A DNA stretch of 64,000 nucleotides from NCBI RefSeq assembly GCF_041261205.1, contig NZ_JBGCCH010000004.1:1-64000 (forward strand), read 5' to 3'. The notes below the pieces were generated by a model, which saw only the letters and a program-made list of their open reading frames with translations, had not been told where the DNA came from and ran no database searches. The translations under genes and the position numbers were made by a program. This document shows, in pieces, positions 51,939-61,526 of the stretch. This DNA comes from Catenulispora sp. MAP5-51. Lineage in GTDB: Bacteria > Actinomycetota > Actinomycetes > Streptomycetales > Catenulisporaceae. Positions within the stretch are counted from its first letter, which is position 1; every line of letters begins with the position of its first letter.

Positions 51939-52766
51939 GTGGCGTCTTCGAACAGGTCCGGCAAGGGCGGGACAGGAGCCTCCGCCCCGCCGGAGGATCT
52001 CATCGCCCGACTTGGCCTGCCCGTGGACGCCCGGCTCATCGACCGGGCGCTGACCCACCGCTCGTACGCGTACGAGAACGGCGGCCTGCCCACCAACGAG
52101 CGCCTGGAGTTCCTCGGCGACTCGGTGCTGGGCCTGGTGGTCACCGACACGCTCTACACCACGCACAGCGAGCTGCCCGAGGGGCAGCTCGCCAAGCTGC
52201 GTTCGGCCGTGGTCAACTCCAAGGCCCTGGCCGAGGTGGCCCGGGGCCTGCGCCTGGGCGACTACGTGAAGCTGGGCCGCGGCGAGGAGACCACCGGCGG
52301 GCGGGACAAGGCCTCGATCCTGGCCGACACCCTGGAAGCCCTGATCGGCTCGGTCTACCTCGACCACGGCATCGAGGTCGCCTTCGACCTGGTCCGCCGC
52401 CTGTTCGGCCCGCTGATCGCCACCTCGGCGACCCTGGGCGCCGGGCTGGACTGGAAGACCTCGCTGCAGGAGCTGACCGCGGTCGCCGGCATCGGCGTCC
52501 CGGACTACCGGGTGACCGAGACCGGCCCGGACCACGACAAGTTCTTCGAGGCCGACGCCTGCGTGGGCGGCACCGTCTACGGCCACGGCTCGGGCCGCTC
52601 CAAGAAGGAGGCCGAGCAGCAGGCGGCCGAGGAGGCCTGGCGCACCATCCGCGAGACGCACGCCGAGGCGCTGGCCGCCAAGGGCGTGCTGCCCGGAGCC
52701 GCCGGAGACCGCAAGCTCACACACGGCCCGTACGACATCGAACCGGATCCGGCGGACGCGTCCTGA
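51939..52766 (+). CDS. rnc: Ribonuclease III
   Basis: 275 residues from GTG 51939. Signature [13 protein letters not shown] at 53-65, catalytic Asp130/Glu133 in [16 protein letters not shown], then a double-stranded RNA-binding domain at about 172-240 ending in [14 protein letters not shown]. Cleaves dsRNA in rRNA and mRNA processing; the S. coelicolor orthologue is AbsB, which affects antibiotic production. The extra 30-residue tail is polar. Confidence 0.96.
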   Translation: MASSNRSGKGGTGASAPPEDLIARLGLPVDARLIDRALTHRSYAYENGGLPTNERLEFLGDSVLGLVVTDTLYTTHSELPEGQLAKLRSAVVNSKALAEVARGLRLGDYVKLGRGEETTGGRDKASILADTLEALIGSVYLDHGIEVAFDLVRRLFGPLIATSATLGAGLDWKTSLQELTAVAGIGVPDYRVTETGPDHDKFFEADACVGGTVYGHGSGRSKKEAEQQAAEEAWRTIRETHAEALAAKGVLPGAAGDRKLTHGPYDIEPDPADAS

Positions 52767-52779
52767 CGGTGGGCTTCGG

Positions 52780-52785
52780 TACGCT
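52780..52785 (+). promoter_or_regulatory. -10 box of mutM, leaderless
   Basis: TACGCT lies 6 nt before GTG 52792, so mutM can be transcribed independently of rnc although it lies only 25 bp after it. Confidence 0.55.
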
Positions 52786-52791
52786 CGAGGC

Positions 52792-53664
52792 GTGCCGGAA
52801 CTGCCTGAAGTAGAAGTCGTCCGCCGCGGTCTGGAGCACTGGGCGGTCGGACGCACCGTCGCCGACGCCGAGGTGCTGCACCCCCGGGCGATCCGCCGCC
52901 ATCCCGACGGCCCCGAGGACTTCGCCGCCCGCACCGCCGGGCTCACCCTGCTCAGCGCCGAACGCCGCGGCAAGTTCCTGTGGCTGCCGCTGGGCGAGGG
53001 CGGCACGGGCGTCGGCGAGGCCGTGACCGGCCATCTCGGGATGAGCGGCCAGCTGTTGGTCCAGCCCGAGGGCACCCCCGACGAGAAGCACCTGCGCATC
53101 CGGTTCACCTTCACCGACGGCGGATCCGAACTCCGCTTCGTCGACCAGCGCACCTTCGGCGGCATGGCCCTGGAGAAGCTGGAACACGACCGGCACGGCG
53201 TGCTCGTCCCGACCTCCGTGGCGCACATCGCCCGCGACGTCATGGACCCGGAGTTCGACGCCGACCACTTCCACAGCGAACTCCGCCGCCGCGACACCGG
53301 CCTGAAGCGCGCGCTGCTGGACCAGACCCGGGTCAGCGGCATCGGCAACATCTACGCCGACGAGGCGCTGTGGATCGCGCGGCTGCACTACGACCGCCCG
53401 ACCTCGAAGATGCGCCGCCCGGACACCGACCGCGTGCTGGCGGCGGCCCGCGAGGTGATGACCGCCGCGCTAGCCGTCGGGGGCACGTCCTTCGACAGCC
53501 TGTATGTGAACGTCAACGGCGAGAGCGGCTACTTCGCCCGGTCGCTGCACGCCTACGGCCGCGAGGCGGAGCCCTGCGAACGCTGCGGGACGGCGATCAG
53601 GCGCGAGTCCTTCATGAACCGGTCGAGCTACTTCTGCCCGAAGTGCCAGCGGCTTCCGCGCTGA
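52792..53664 (+). CDS. mutM: Formamidopyrimidine-DNA glycosylase
   Basis: 290 residues from GTG 52792. Pro2-Glu3 ([15 protein letters not shown]) are the catalytic N-terminal residues; [24 protein letters not shown] and the zinc finger CERCGTAI...YFCPKC are complete. Removes 8-oxoguanine. Its last 53 bases overlap the 3' end of the convergent membrane-protein gene. Confidence 0.96.
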   Translation: MPELPEVEVVRRGLEHWAVGRTVADAEVLHPRAIRRHPDGPEDFAARTAGLTLLSAERRGKFLWLPLGEGGTGVGEAVTGHLGMSGQLLVQPEGTPDEKHLRIRFTFTDGGSELRFVDQRTFGGMALEKLEHDRHGVLVPTSVAHIARDVMDPEFDADHFHSELRRRDTGLKRALLDQTRVSGIGNIYADEALWIARLHYDRPTSKMRRPDTDRVLAAAREVMTAALAVGGTSFDSLYVNVNGESGYFARSLHAYGREAEPCERCGTAIRRESFMNRSSYFCPKCQRLPR

Positions 53665-56056
53665 CCCGGCCGATTTCGCCGATTTCGCCGACTCCGTCGG
53701 CCTCACCGACGTTGCCGATCTCGCCGATCTCGCCGATCCCGCCGGCACCGCCGGTCCGGAGCCGCCGCTTGTCGCGGTACCACAGCGCGATGATCACCCC
53801 CGCCAGGCACAGCCCGAGCAGCGCCATCGCCTGCCCGATCCGGTAGCCCGGCGGCCGGAAGCTCAGCCGCAGCGTGCTGCCGCCCTTGCGGGCCGGCGGG
53901 AGCAGGACCTTGATGATGCCGACGTCGGTGCCCTTCAGCCGCACCGCGTGCCCGTCCACGGTGGCCCGCCAGCCCGGCCACAGCAGCGCCGCGATCCGGA
54001 CCTCGCCCCGGCCGGTGTAGCGCAGGGTCTCGCCGACGCCGTCCGCGGCGATGGCATCCGTTGTGACGTGCGCGCTCGGCGCCGTGTACGAGACCCGTCC
54101 GCCCGGCCACGGCAGGGGCTTGCGGCGGTTCAGGACCAGGGTGTGGTCGTCCAGCACGCGCATGGTCCAGCCGGCCGGCACGGTCAGCGGCTTGGCGCGC
54201 TTCTTCCCCGGGACCACCGGCGGGTTCAGCGTGTCCACCACGTGCTGCTGGGTCTGGACCACCACGGTCTGCAGCCGCAGCAGGTCGGCGAGCTCGGCGG
54301 CGGAGTCGCTGTCCTTGCGCCACAGCCGGGCGTAGAGGGACTGGCAGGTGCCCCCGTAGTAGGACATGCACAGGTGCCGCATGTAGGCGCGGTAGGAGAC
54401 CCCGGTGTAGTTGTTCAGGCTCGTCACCCCGGCCACCTGCAGCAGGCTGCCGCCGGGCAGGTCGTGCCAGACGCTGCGCCGGCCCAGCCGGTCGGCCTCG
54501 GTCAGCGGGTCGCCGACCATCAGGGTGTTGCCCTGGTACAGGGTGCCGAAGTGCCGCTTCATCGAGGCCACGTCGTGCTGCGGGTGCCAGTCGGTGACGT
54601 TCTGGTTGGCCGGGAAGGCCACGGCCTGGAAGCCCAGCACCGCCACCGTCCCGCCGACCAGCAGCCGGGACAGCGGCCGGCCGGCGCGCACCCGGCGGAC
54701 CATCAGCCAGGACAGGACGCCGACCAGCGCGGTCGCGGCGATGACGGTGGGGAACCGGCCGGGCTGCGCCGACCACGACAGGTAGCCGCCGACCACGATG
54801 ATCACCGCGGTGGCCGCGGCGCGGCGGCGGGGCAGGTCGGTGCGCGGCGACTCGGTGAGCGCCAGTGCCAGCACCACGCTCAGGCCCAGATAGGCGTACT
54901 CGATGACGCGCAGCGGCCAGCGGAACAGCCAGATCTGCGACGGGCCGACCGTCAGCGCCAGGTACACCACCGCCAGCAGGCCCACGCCGATCAGCGTGCG
55001 CGGCCGGCGCACCACCCGCCGCCAGTCCAGCCACGGCGCCAGCGGGGCGATGAACCACGCCAGGTACGTGGCCGGCACGGACCAGAAGGCCATGTGCCAG
55101 GACACCGAGTGCGGCAGGTACGCCGGCGCGGACAGGTTCAGCAGGTCGCCGACCCCGGGGACCAGGAAGCCGGTGTTCATGATGCCCGAGCCCGGCGAGC
55201 GGGTGGTGACCGCGGCGCTGAGCACCAGCGGCAGGAACACCATCGCGGCCGCCGAGGCCGCCACCGCGCCGACCCCGGCCAGCCGCCAGATCGCGCGGCG
55301 GTCGCGCGCCGCCAGCGACTCCACGGCCAGCGCCCCGGCCACCACCACCATGCCCAGCAGGCCGTAGGGGTTGCCGGTGGTGACGATCAGCAGTCCGAAG
55401 ACGATCGGCACCACCGGGTTCAGCCGCCCGCGCATGTACCGGCGCGCCGACCACCAGAAGTGCGCGGTCCAGGCGAAGCCCATGAGGCCGGCGATCCAGG
55501 AGGCGGCGTCGAAGTAGAGCGTGAAGCCGGAGAACGGCAGCGCGACCGCCATGACCGCCGAGGCGGCCCGGTTCGCGCGGTACTCGCGGCAGACCGCGTA
55601 GATGCCCAGCGTCAGCAGCACCAGGAACTGGGTCTTGATCACGATCGCCGCGATCAGCAGGTCCCCGGACAGCGCGGTGAGCACCGCGTCCAGCAGCTCC
55701 ACCGGGTTCCAGATCCCGAACAGCGCCTCGGCGGCGAAGTTCCCGCCGTTCCACATGCTCGGCACCTGCGGATTCCAGTGCCCGGCCAGCAGATCGGCGC
55801 CGATGCGGTGCCAGACCGGCAGGAACTCCGCGGCGCTGTCGTCCCAGAGATAGAAGAACCGGTTGGTCAGCATCGGGATCTGCGCCAGCACCGCGACGAC
55901 GACGGCGACCAGCGCGGCCGTCCCGGCGTCGGTGCGCGGTACCCACCGGCGGCGCGGCGGGGCGGCCGGCCTGGGCGCGGCGTCGCCGCGGGGACGGATC
56001 AGGCGACCGGGAAGACGGGGGGCCGGCGGCCGCAGGGCCGGGGGCGTGACACTCAA
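53612..56056 (-). CDS. YfhO-like polytopic membrane protein (GT-C type)
   Basis: 814 residues from TTG 56056, chosen since GAGGAG lies 7 bp upstream; GTG 56050 is an alternative. About 12-14 hydrophobic segments, an early acidic motif [15 protein letters not shown] in the first outside loop and a large C-terminal extracytoplasmic domain ([15 protein letters not shown]). This is the YfhO layout, lipid-linked-sugar glycosyltransferases of GT-C fold. The last 35 residues are IGE/VGE repeats encoded by a tandem DNA repeat that overlaps mutM. Acceptor unknown. Confidence 0.8.
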   Translation of the reverse strand: MSVTPPALRPPAPRLPGRLIRPRGDAAPRPAAPPRRRWVPRTDAGTAALVAVVVAVLAQIPMLTNRFFYLWDDSAAEFLPVWHRIGADLLAGHWNPQVPSMWNGGNFAAEALFGIWNPVELLDAVLTALSGDLLIAAIVIKTQFLVLLTLGIYAVCREYRANRAASAVMAVALPFSGFTLYFDAASWIAGLMGFAWTAHFWWSARRYMRGRLNPVVPIVFGLLIVTTGNPYGLLGMVVVAGALAVESLAARDRRAIWRLAGVGAVAASAAAMVFLPLVLSAAVTTRSPGSGIMNTGFLVPGVGDLLNLSAPAYLPHSVSWHMAFWSVPATYLAWFIAPLAPWLDWRRVVRRPRTLIGVGLLAVVYLALTVGPSQIWLFRWPLRVIEYAYLGLSVVLALALTESPRTDLPRRRAAATAVIIVVGGYLSWSAQPGRFPTVIAATALVGVLSWLMVRRVRAGRPLSRLLVGGTVAVLGFQAVAFPANQNVTDWHPQHDVASMKRHFGTLYQGNTLMVGDPLTEADRLGRRSVWHDLPGGSLLQVAGVTSLNNYTGVSYRAYMRHLCMSYYGGTCQSLYARLWRKDSDSAAELADLLRLQTVVVQTQQHVVDTLNPPVVPGKKRAKPLTVPAGWTMRVLDDHTLVLNRRKPLPWPGGRVSYTAPSAHVTTDAIAADGVGETLRYTGRGEVRIAALLWPGWRATVDGHAVRLKGTDVGIIKVLLPPARKGGSTLRLSFRPPGYRIGQAMALLGLCLAGVIIALWYRDKRRLRTGGAGGIGEIGEIGNVGEADGVGEIGEIGRVSAEAAGTSGRSSSTGS
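53670..53745. repeat. 9-bp tandem repeat in gene 3' end
   Basis: Copies of GCCGATTTC / GCCGATCTC with variants, starting five bases after the mutM stop. On the minus strand it encodes the IGEIGE-type tail of the YfhO-like protein. Confidence 0.85.
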
Positions 56057-56272
56057 CGCAGGACTCCTCGGGCATGGCGCGGGACGCACGCTGCGGACGG
56101 GCGCGCGCCGATGATGCACAACGAGCCACCCGCCCCCCCGGCACCGGCTGCTCCGCCGAACGGCTGGGATGTTCACCGCATCCGGTGACGCGCGGGCCTG
56201 CGCGCCGCCCCCGGGACCGCCGGTGGTTTAGCGTCCGCAGGACACCCCGCGCAAGCCTCAGGAGGCTGACTC

Positions 56273-58129
56273 GTGTCCCGGACCGTGCCCGCGCGGCAGC
56301 GCCCGACCATCGTCCGCCGGACCTGGCGGGCGGCCTTCGCCGCCTTCGCCCTGCTGGCCGTCGCCTGGTCCCTGGCCATGCCCGCGGACGGCACCACCGA
56401 TGAACGCCAGCACCTGGAGCGCGCCTACGGCGCGGTCACCGGCCGCCTGGCGGGCCCGCAGGGTGAGGACCCGCTGGTCCACCGCCCCGGCGCCGCCTTC
56501 GAGGTACCGAAGAGCCTGCTTCCGCCGAACGCGCTGTGCGTCTACTTCCCGAACGTCCACCAGGACCAGAGCTGGGTGGCGCGACCCGCGAGCTGCCAGC
56601 ACCCGGCGCCGTCCACCCACGCCAAGACCCGCGTGGTGTCCTGGGTGGGACGCTACAACCCGCTGTACTACCTGGCGGTCGGCGGCCCGCTGCGCTTCTG
56701 GCCGGACATGACCGGCATCGTGCTGAGCCGCATCCTGGCCGCCCTGCTGGCCTCGGCGTTCGCCGCGACGGCGGCGGCGATCGCGATCCGCACCCGCCGC
56801 CCGATGCTGCTGGCGGCGCTGCTGACGGTCCTCACGCCGACCACCATCGCGCTGAACTCCACGGTGAACCCGAACGGGATCGAGATCTCGGCGGCGCTGC
56901 TGCTGTGGGTGTGCCTGGTGGATCTGGCGCGGCCGGGGGCGGCGGGGCGGAGGCTCTCGCCGGTGCCCGCAGCCGAACGGGGCTGTGGTGCGCGGCTTTC
57001 GCGGGTCGGTGTGCTGCGACAGGCGACCATCGGGGCTGATTCCGAGGACCGGCGCTCGCTGGGCGGGCTGCTGCGGCAGGCGACTTCTGCGGTCCCGGTT
57101 GTCCAGGCCGGTCCTGCCGACCGGCGCTCGCCTGCCGGCCTGCTGCGGCGCGCGGCTTTCGCGTTGGCGCCGGCCGGTCCGGGCGCGTCCCCCTCCCAGC
57201 TCGCCCTCCTGCTGCTCGCCGCCGTTTCCGGCGCCGTCGTCCTCACCGTCCGCGCCGAGGGCCCGTTCTGGTTCGCCCTGGCCGTCGCCGGCTCGCTGGC
57301 GGTCGCCGAGCCGGGCCGTATCAGGGAGCTGTTTCGGTGGCGCGCCGCCCGCCGGGTCGCCGCCGCCTGGGCCGTGACCGCTGTGCTGGCCGTGGTCTGG
57401 AACGTGGTCTCGGGCAATGACAAGGTCACCGAGACCCTCATCGCCGTCCACCCCGCCGACCACCGTGTCGGCACCCTGCTCCGGGTGGTCGCCGTGACCC
57501 GCGTCGGCGGGTGGTTCAGCGAGGCGTTCGCGCTGGACGTGCAGGCCTCGTGGGTGCCGATGCTGTGGGCGGCGCTGGCGGCGGCGGTGCTGGTCCCGGT
57601 GGCGGTGCTGCGGACCCGGCGGGTGGCGGTCGTGGCGCTCGCCGTCGCGGCGGCCTCGCTCGGGATCACCGTGGTGCTGGAGATCAAGTTCCTCGGGACG
57701 CTCGGCTGGTCCCAGTACGGCCGCTACTTCCTGCCCGGCCTGGCCGGCACCGCCGTGCTGCTGGCCTCCGGTCCCGCCGGGGAGCTGCCGCCGGTGCTGC
57801 GCCGCCGGATCCCGCGCCTGTTCGCCCTCGGGGCCGCGTTCTGCCAGCTGTGGGTGCTCGCCGTCGAGATGACGCGGGTCCAGGCCGGTCCCGACGCCCC
57901 GCTGAACCCCCTGGGCGGCTCCTGGCACCCGGCCGCCGGGTCGCTCACGGTGCTCGCCGTGGCGGCGCTGGGAGCCGCGGCCCTGATCGCCCTCGTGTGG
58001 GCCGCCACAGCCGATACGACCGCCACAGCCGCTACAGCCGACACGACCGCCACGGCCACCGCCGCCGTCCCCGCCGCCGCTACCGCACTCGCGGCTCCCG
58101 AGGCGGTACCCGAACCGGCAAACTCCTGA
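56273..58129 (+). CDS. DUF2142-family membrane protein
   Basis: 618 residues from GTG 56273, with AGGAGG upstream and a TAGCGT box at 56227. Hydrophobic helices with the DUF2142 early motif TTDERQHLERAYGAVTGRL in the first outer loop and RYNPLYYLAVGGPL, ALNSTVNPNGIEISAALL further on. GT-C-like, unknown substrate. Residues about 222-305 are a cytosolic loop rich in Arg, Leu, Ala with repeated units and many T-ending codons, unlike the rest. The C-terminal 40 residues are Ala/Thr repeats. Confidence 0.8.
   Translation: MSRTVPARQRPTIVRRTWRAAFAAFALLAVAWSLAMPADGTTDERQHLERAYGAVTGRLAGPQGEDPLVHRPGAAFEVPKSLLPPNALCVYFPNVHQDQSWVARPASCQHPAPSTHAKTRVVSWVGRYNPLYYLAVGGPLRFWPDMTGIVLSRILAALLASAFAATAAAIAIRTRRPMLLAALLTVLTPTTIALNSTVNPNGIEISAALLLWVCLVDLARPGAAGRRLSPVPAAERGCGARLSRVGVLRQATIGADSEDRRSLGGLLRQATSAVPVVQAGPADRRSPAGLLRRAAFALAPAGPGASPSQLALLLLAAVSGAVVLTVRAEGPFWFALAVAGSLAVAEPGRIRELFRWRAARRVAAAWAVTAVLAVVWNVVSGNDKVTETLIAVHPADHRVGTLLRVVAVTRVGGWFSEAFALDVQASWVPMLWAALAAAVLVPVAVLRTRRVAVVALAVAAASLGITVVLEIKFLGTLGWSQYGRYFLPGLAGTAVLLASGPAGELPPVLRRRIPRLFALGAAFCQLWVLAVEMTRVQAGPDAPLNPLGGSWHPAAGSLTVLAVAALGAAALIALVWAATADTTATAATADTTATATAAVPAAATALAAPEAVPEPANS
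58004..58051. repeat. Coding tandem repeat, DUF2142 tail
   Basis: Two imperfect copies of a unit of about 27 bp built from GCCACAGCCGATACGACC-like blocks; encodes ATADTTATA repeats. Confidence 0.75.
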
Positions 58130-58189
58130 TTCCATCATCTATTGGCGTAATACGCCGTTACCCGGCGCCTATCGTCTCGTTGGTGCGTT

Positions 58190-59770
58190 GTGTCAACAAT
58201 CTCTTCACAAGCGCCAGAATCCGGACAGGACGCGACCGACGCGCCCGCCGTCGCCGTCGTCGTCATCGGGGCCGGGCCGGCCGGGCTGACCGCCGCCTAC
58301 CAGCTGGTCAAGTCCGGGGTGCGGCCGACCGTCTTCGAGTCCGACGACGTCGTCGGCGGCATCAGCCGGACCGTGGAGCGCGGCGGATGGCGGTTCGACA
58401 TCGGCGGCCACCGCTTCTTCACCAAGGCCGGGCCGGTGGAGGCGCTGTGGCACGAGATCCTGCCCGACGAGGACTTCCTGATGCGGCCGCGGATGAGCCG
58501 CATCCACTACCGCGGCAAGCTGTTCGACTACCCGCTCAAGGCCGGCAACGCGCTGTCCGGGCTGGGGCTGGTCGAGGCCGCGCGCTGCGTCGCCTCCTAC
58601 GTCTGGGCGCAGATCAAGCCGCCGAAGGACCAGACCAAGTTCGAGGGCTGGGTCGCCGCGCGCTTCGGTTTCCGGCTGTACTCGATCTTCTTCAAGACCT
58701 ACACCGAGAAGGTGTGGGGCATGCCGGCCAACGAGATCGAGGCCGACTGGGCCGCCCAGCGGATCAAGAACCTGTCGCTGTTCAAGGCGGTGGTCAACGC
58801 GCTGGCCCCGAAGCGCAAGAACCAGAAGCAGATCACCAGCCTGATCGAGCAGTTCCAGTATCCGAAGTACGGCCCCGGCATGATGTGGGAGCGCTGCCGG
58901 GACCTGGTGACCGACGCCGGCGGCTCGGTCGTGATGAACACCTGGGTCACCGCCGTGCACCGGGCCGAGGGCGGCGCCGTCGCGGTGACCGTGAAGAACG
59001 GCGCCGGCGAGCGCACCGTCCAGGCCGACCACGTGGTCTCCTCGATGCCGATCTCCGCGCTGGTGCGCGCGATGGACCCGCCGGCCCCGGCCGAGGTGCT
59101 CGCCGCCGCCGACGACCTGCGCTACCGCGACTTCCTCACCGTCGCGCTGGTGGTGCCCGAGTCCGCCGGCTTCCCCGACAACTGGATCTACATCCACACC
59201 CCCGGCGTGCGGGTCGGCCGGATCCAGAACTTCGGCTCGTGGTCGCCGTACCTGGTCAAGGAGGGGCGCACCTGCCTGGGCCTGGAGTACTTCGTCTCCG
59301 AGGGCGACGACCTGTGGGAGGCCGCCGACGACGTCCTGATCAAGCAGGGCGCGCAGGAGCTGGAGGCGCTCGGCCTGGTGAACGCCGACGCCGTCGAAGA
59401 GGGCTACGTGGTGCGGATGCCCAAGGCGTACCCGGTCTACGACGAGTACTACCGCGCCAACGTGGACGTGATCCGCGAGTGGCTGGCGCGCGAGGTCCCG
59501 AACGTGCACCCGGTCGGCCGCAACGGCATGCACCGCTACAACAACCAGGACCACTCGATGATGACGGCGATGCTCACCGCCGAGAACATCGCCACCGGCA
59601 CCACGCACGACGTGTGGTCGGTGAACGTCGAGGAGGAGTACCACGAGGAGGGCTCGGAGCAGAAACCCTCCGGCACCTCGGGGACCGGCCGCGACGCGCC
59701 GATCGTGCCGCGCCGGCGGGTCGAGGCGCCGAGCGGGGCCAAGGCCGCGAAGGCCGATCAGCGGGTCTGA
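58190..59770 (+). CDS. FAD-dependent oxidoreductase, UDP-galactopyranose-mutase-like
   Basis: 526 residues from GTG 58190. Rossmann motif VVIGAGPAGLTAAYQL at 24-39, then VVGGISRTVERGGWRFDIGGHRFFT, EKVWGMPANEI, YPKYGPGMMWE and late FAD contact NGMHRYNNQDHSMMTAM. This pattern belongs to a group between UDP-galactopyranose mutases and protoporphyrinogen-oxidase-like amine oxidases, often found with surface-glycan genes. A nucleotide-sugar isomerase or dehydrogenase role is likely. The last 50 residues are low complexity. Palindrome GGCGTA-A-TACGCC at 58144-58156 lies upstream. Confidence 0.78.
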   Translation: MSTISSQAPESGQDATDAPAVAVVVIGAGPAGLTAAYQLVKSGVRPTVFESDDVVGGISRTVERGGWRFDIGGHRFFTKAGPVEALWHEILPDEDFLMRPRMSRIHYRGKLFDYPLKAGNALSGLGLVEAARCVASYVWAQIKPPKDQTKFEGWVAARFGFRLYSIFFKTYTEKVWGMPANEIEADWAAQRIKNLSLFKAVVNALAPKRKNQKQITSLIEQFQYPKYGPGMMWERCRDLVTDAGGSVVMNTWVTAVHRAEGGAVAVTVKNGAGERTVQADHVVSSMPISALVRAMDPPAPAEVLAAADDLRYRDFLTVALVVPESAGFPDNWIYIHTPGVRVGRIQNFGSWSPYLVKEGRTCLGLEYFVSEGDDLWEAADDVLIKQGAQELEALGLVNADAVEEGYVVRMPKAYPVYDEYYRANVDVIREWLAREVPNVHPVGRNGMHRYNNQDHSMMTAMLTAENIATGTTHDVWSVNVEEEYHEEGSEQKPSGTSGTGRDAPIVPRRRVEAPSGAKAAKADQRV

Positions 59771-59777
59771 GTCACAG

Positions 59778-59822
59778 AACGGCGATGCCGCGGGATCCGG
59801 AAGGACCCGCGGCATCGCCGTT
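59778..59822 (+). terminator. Terminator of the oxidoreductase gene
   Basis: A 17-bp perfect stem (59778-59794 with 59806-59822) with an 11-nt loop, between convergent genes; probably works in both directions. Confidence 0.88.
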
Positions 59823-59843
59823 CCCGCATCGGTGCGTACCGCT

Positions 59844-61463
59844 TCAGAGGGCAGGCTGCCCGGCCTCCGCCGGAACCGGCTGCGCGATCCCGGCGCCGTC
59901 CGCGCTCCGGCGCCGCCGCTCCGCGACCGCCACGAGCACCTCCACCGCGGCGAAGACCCACGCCAGCGTCGTCGCGAACACCGCCAGGTCGAGGTGCTTG
60001 GCGGTGTCGATCCCGTCGGCGAACGCCGAGGCGCCGAACTGGGTGGCCGCCACCGCGAGCAGCAGCCCCAGCACCGCCCCGGAACCGAGCAGCGCCCGGC
60101 GCCGCCGCGTGGCGGACACCGCGGCCGCCGGGAGCAGCCACAGCAGGAACAGCGTCCCCATCCCGGAGCCGCGCAGCAGCCCGAGCGCCCCGGTGACCGG
60201 CGCCCAGCGGGTGTCCAGCACGCCGCGCTTCGTGTGGCCGTTGTTGGTGTAGTTCGCCAGATGCGGCAGGACCATGACCTGCGTGCCGTTCGGCCCGGCA
60301 TGGCACAGCGTGGCCGTCGGCCGCGGCACGTAGAAGTACGCCGCGGCGCGGTCCAGCACCGGCAGCAGCCGCGTCGGGTGGTCGACGAAGTAGCCGAGGA
60401 TCCGCTTGTGTGACAAGCCCTTGGTGAACCGCTGGTAGGCGGCACTGTCCTGCAACTTCGTCGGCGCGCACCACGGCGGCGCCCCGGAATATTTCGCGAG
60501 CCAGGACGGTGCGGCGAACGCCGCGAGGTCTCCTCCGGGATGCGCCGTGGTCGGCAGCAGCGTGACGGTCACGAAGTTGGCCTCGGTCAGCTGCGCCGTC
60601 CGCTTGTCCTCGTTGCCCGACACCGCGAACGCCCCGGCCGCCAGCACCACCACGGCCACCAGGCCGGTGAGCCGATGCCGCAGCCGCAGGTCCAGCTTGC
60701 GCAGCCGGGCCACCGGCACCGGGACCGCCGGCGCCAGCAGCACCAGGGCCAGCGGCAGCATCGCCGGCACGTTCTGGGTCTTGGCGGTGGCCAGGAAGAG
60801 CCCTGACACGCCGGTGACCGCGATGCCCGCCAGCCGCCGCCGGCGGCTCGGCCCGGCCAGCAGCAGCACCCCGACCAGCACGTAGAGCAGGCCGATGATC
60901 GACGCGATCTCGCTGAACGGCGAGACCGCGTAGTCGATGAACACGGTGTCGGCGACGACGCCCAGCACCGCGGCGCACAGCAGCAGCCGGTAGCGGTGCC
61001 GCACCGTCAGGACCCGGTACAGCAGCCCGATCGCCAGCCCGATCAGCAGACAGCACACGACGCCGACCGCCCGCAGGTCCAGATAGCCCGGCAGCCGCAG
61101 TGCCCGGGTGAGCAGCCGGCCCGCGTACAGCACCAGCACCTGGCTGCTCTGGTAGGGCACGTCCGGCAGCCGGATCGAGCCCAGCATGTGTTTGTGGCAG
61201 GTGAAGTGCGCGAGGTGGTCGTAGCGGTAGTACACGTAGTCGCGCAGCCGGGGCGTGTTCTTCGGCAGCCGCACATCGACGCCGAGATGGCACATCAGCC
61301 GGACGCCGTCGTAGTTGTCGGCCACCCCGACCGGCCTCGGCACGAACAAGCGGAGCATGAGCAGCACCGCCGAACCGATGCCGACGGCCGCCGCGAGGAC
61401 GGTCGCCGAGAGCCGGGACGGACGGAGTCCTTCGATCCTTGGTTTACGCACGCCTTGGTTCAA
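59844..61463 (-). CDS. Polytopic membrane protein, GT-C-like
   Basis: 539 residues from ATG 61463. About ten hydrophobic segments. The first extracytoplasmic loop holds VADNYDGVRLMC, an acidic motif similar in place to the catalytic Asp of GT-C glycosyltransferases such as the WsfD type; I assign it at fold level only. The long loop FVTVTLLPTTAHPGGDLAAF through GYFVDHPTRLLPVL also fits membrane glycan enzymes. Convergent with the flavoprotein gene. Confidence 0.6.
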   Translation of the reverse strand: MNQGVRKPRIEGLRPSRLSATVLAAAVGIGSAVLLMLRLFVPRPVGVADNYDGVRLMCHLGVDVRLPKNTPRLRDYVYYRYDHLAHFTCHKHMLGSIRLPDVPYQSSQVLVLYAGRLLTRALRLPGYLDLRAVGVVCCLLIGLAIGLLYRVLTVRHRYRLLLCAAVLGVVADTVFIDYAVSPFSEIASIIGLLYVLVGVLLLAGPSRRRRLAGIAVTGVSGLFLATAKTQNVPAMLPLALVLLAPAVPVPVARLRKLDLRLRHRLTGLVAVVVLAAGAFAVSGNEDKRTAQLTEANFVTVTLLPTTAHPGGDLAAFAAPSWLAKYSGAPPWCAPTKLQDSAAYQRFTKGLSHKRILGYFVDHPTRLLPVLDRAAAYFYVPRPTATLCHAGPNGTQVMVLPHLANYTNNGHTKRGVLDTRWAPVTGALGLLRGSGMGTLFLLWLLPAAAVSATRRRRALLGSGAVLGLLLAVAATQFGASAFADGIDTAKHLDLAVFATTLAWVFAAVEVLVAVAERRRRSADGAGIAQPVPAEAGQPAL

Positions 61464-61526
61464 CGACCGAGACGGTGCCGCATCACGCTTTTTCCGCTTT
61501 CCTGGTGAATCCGCCGGGTTCGGGGA

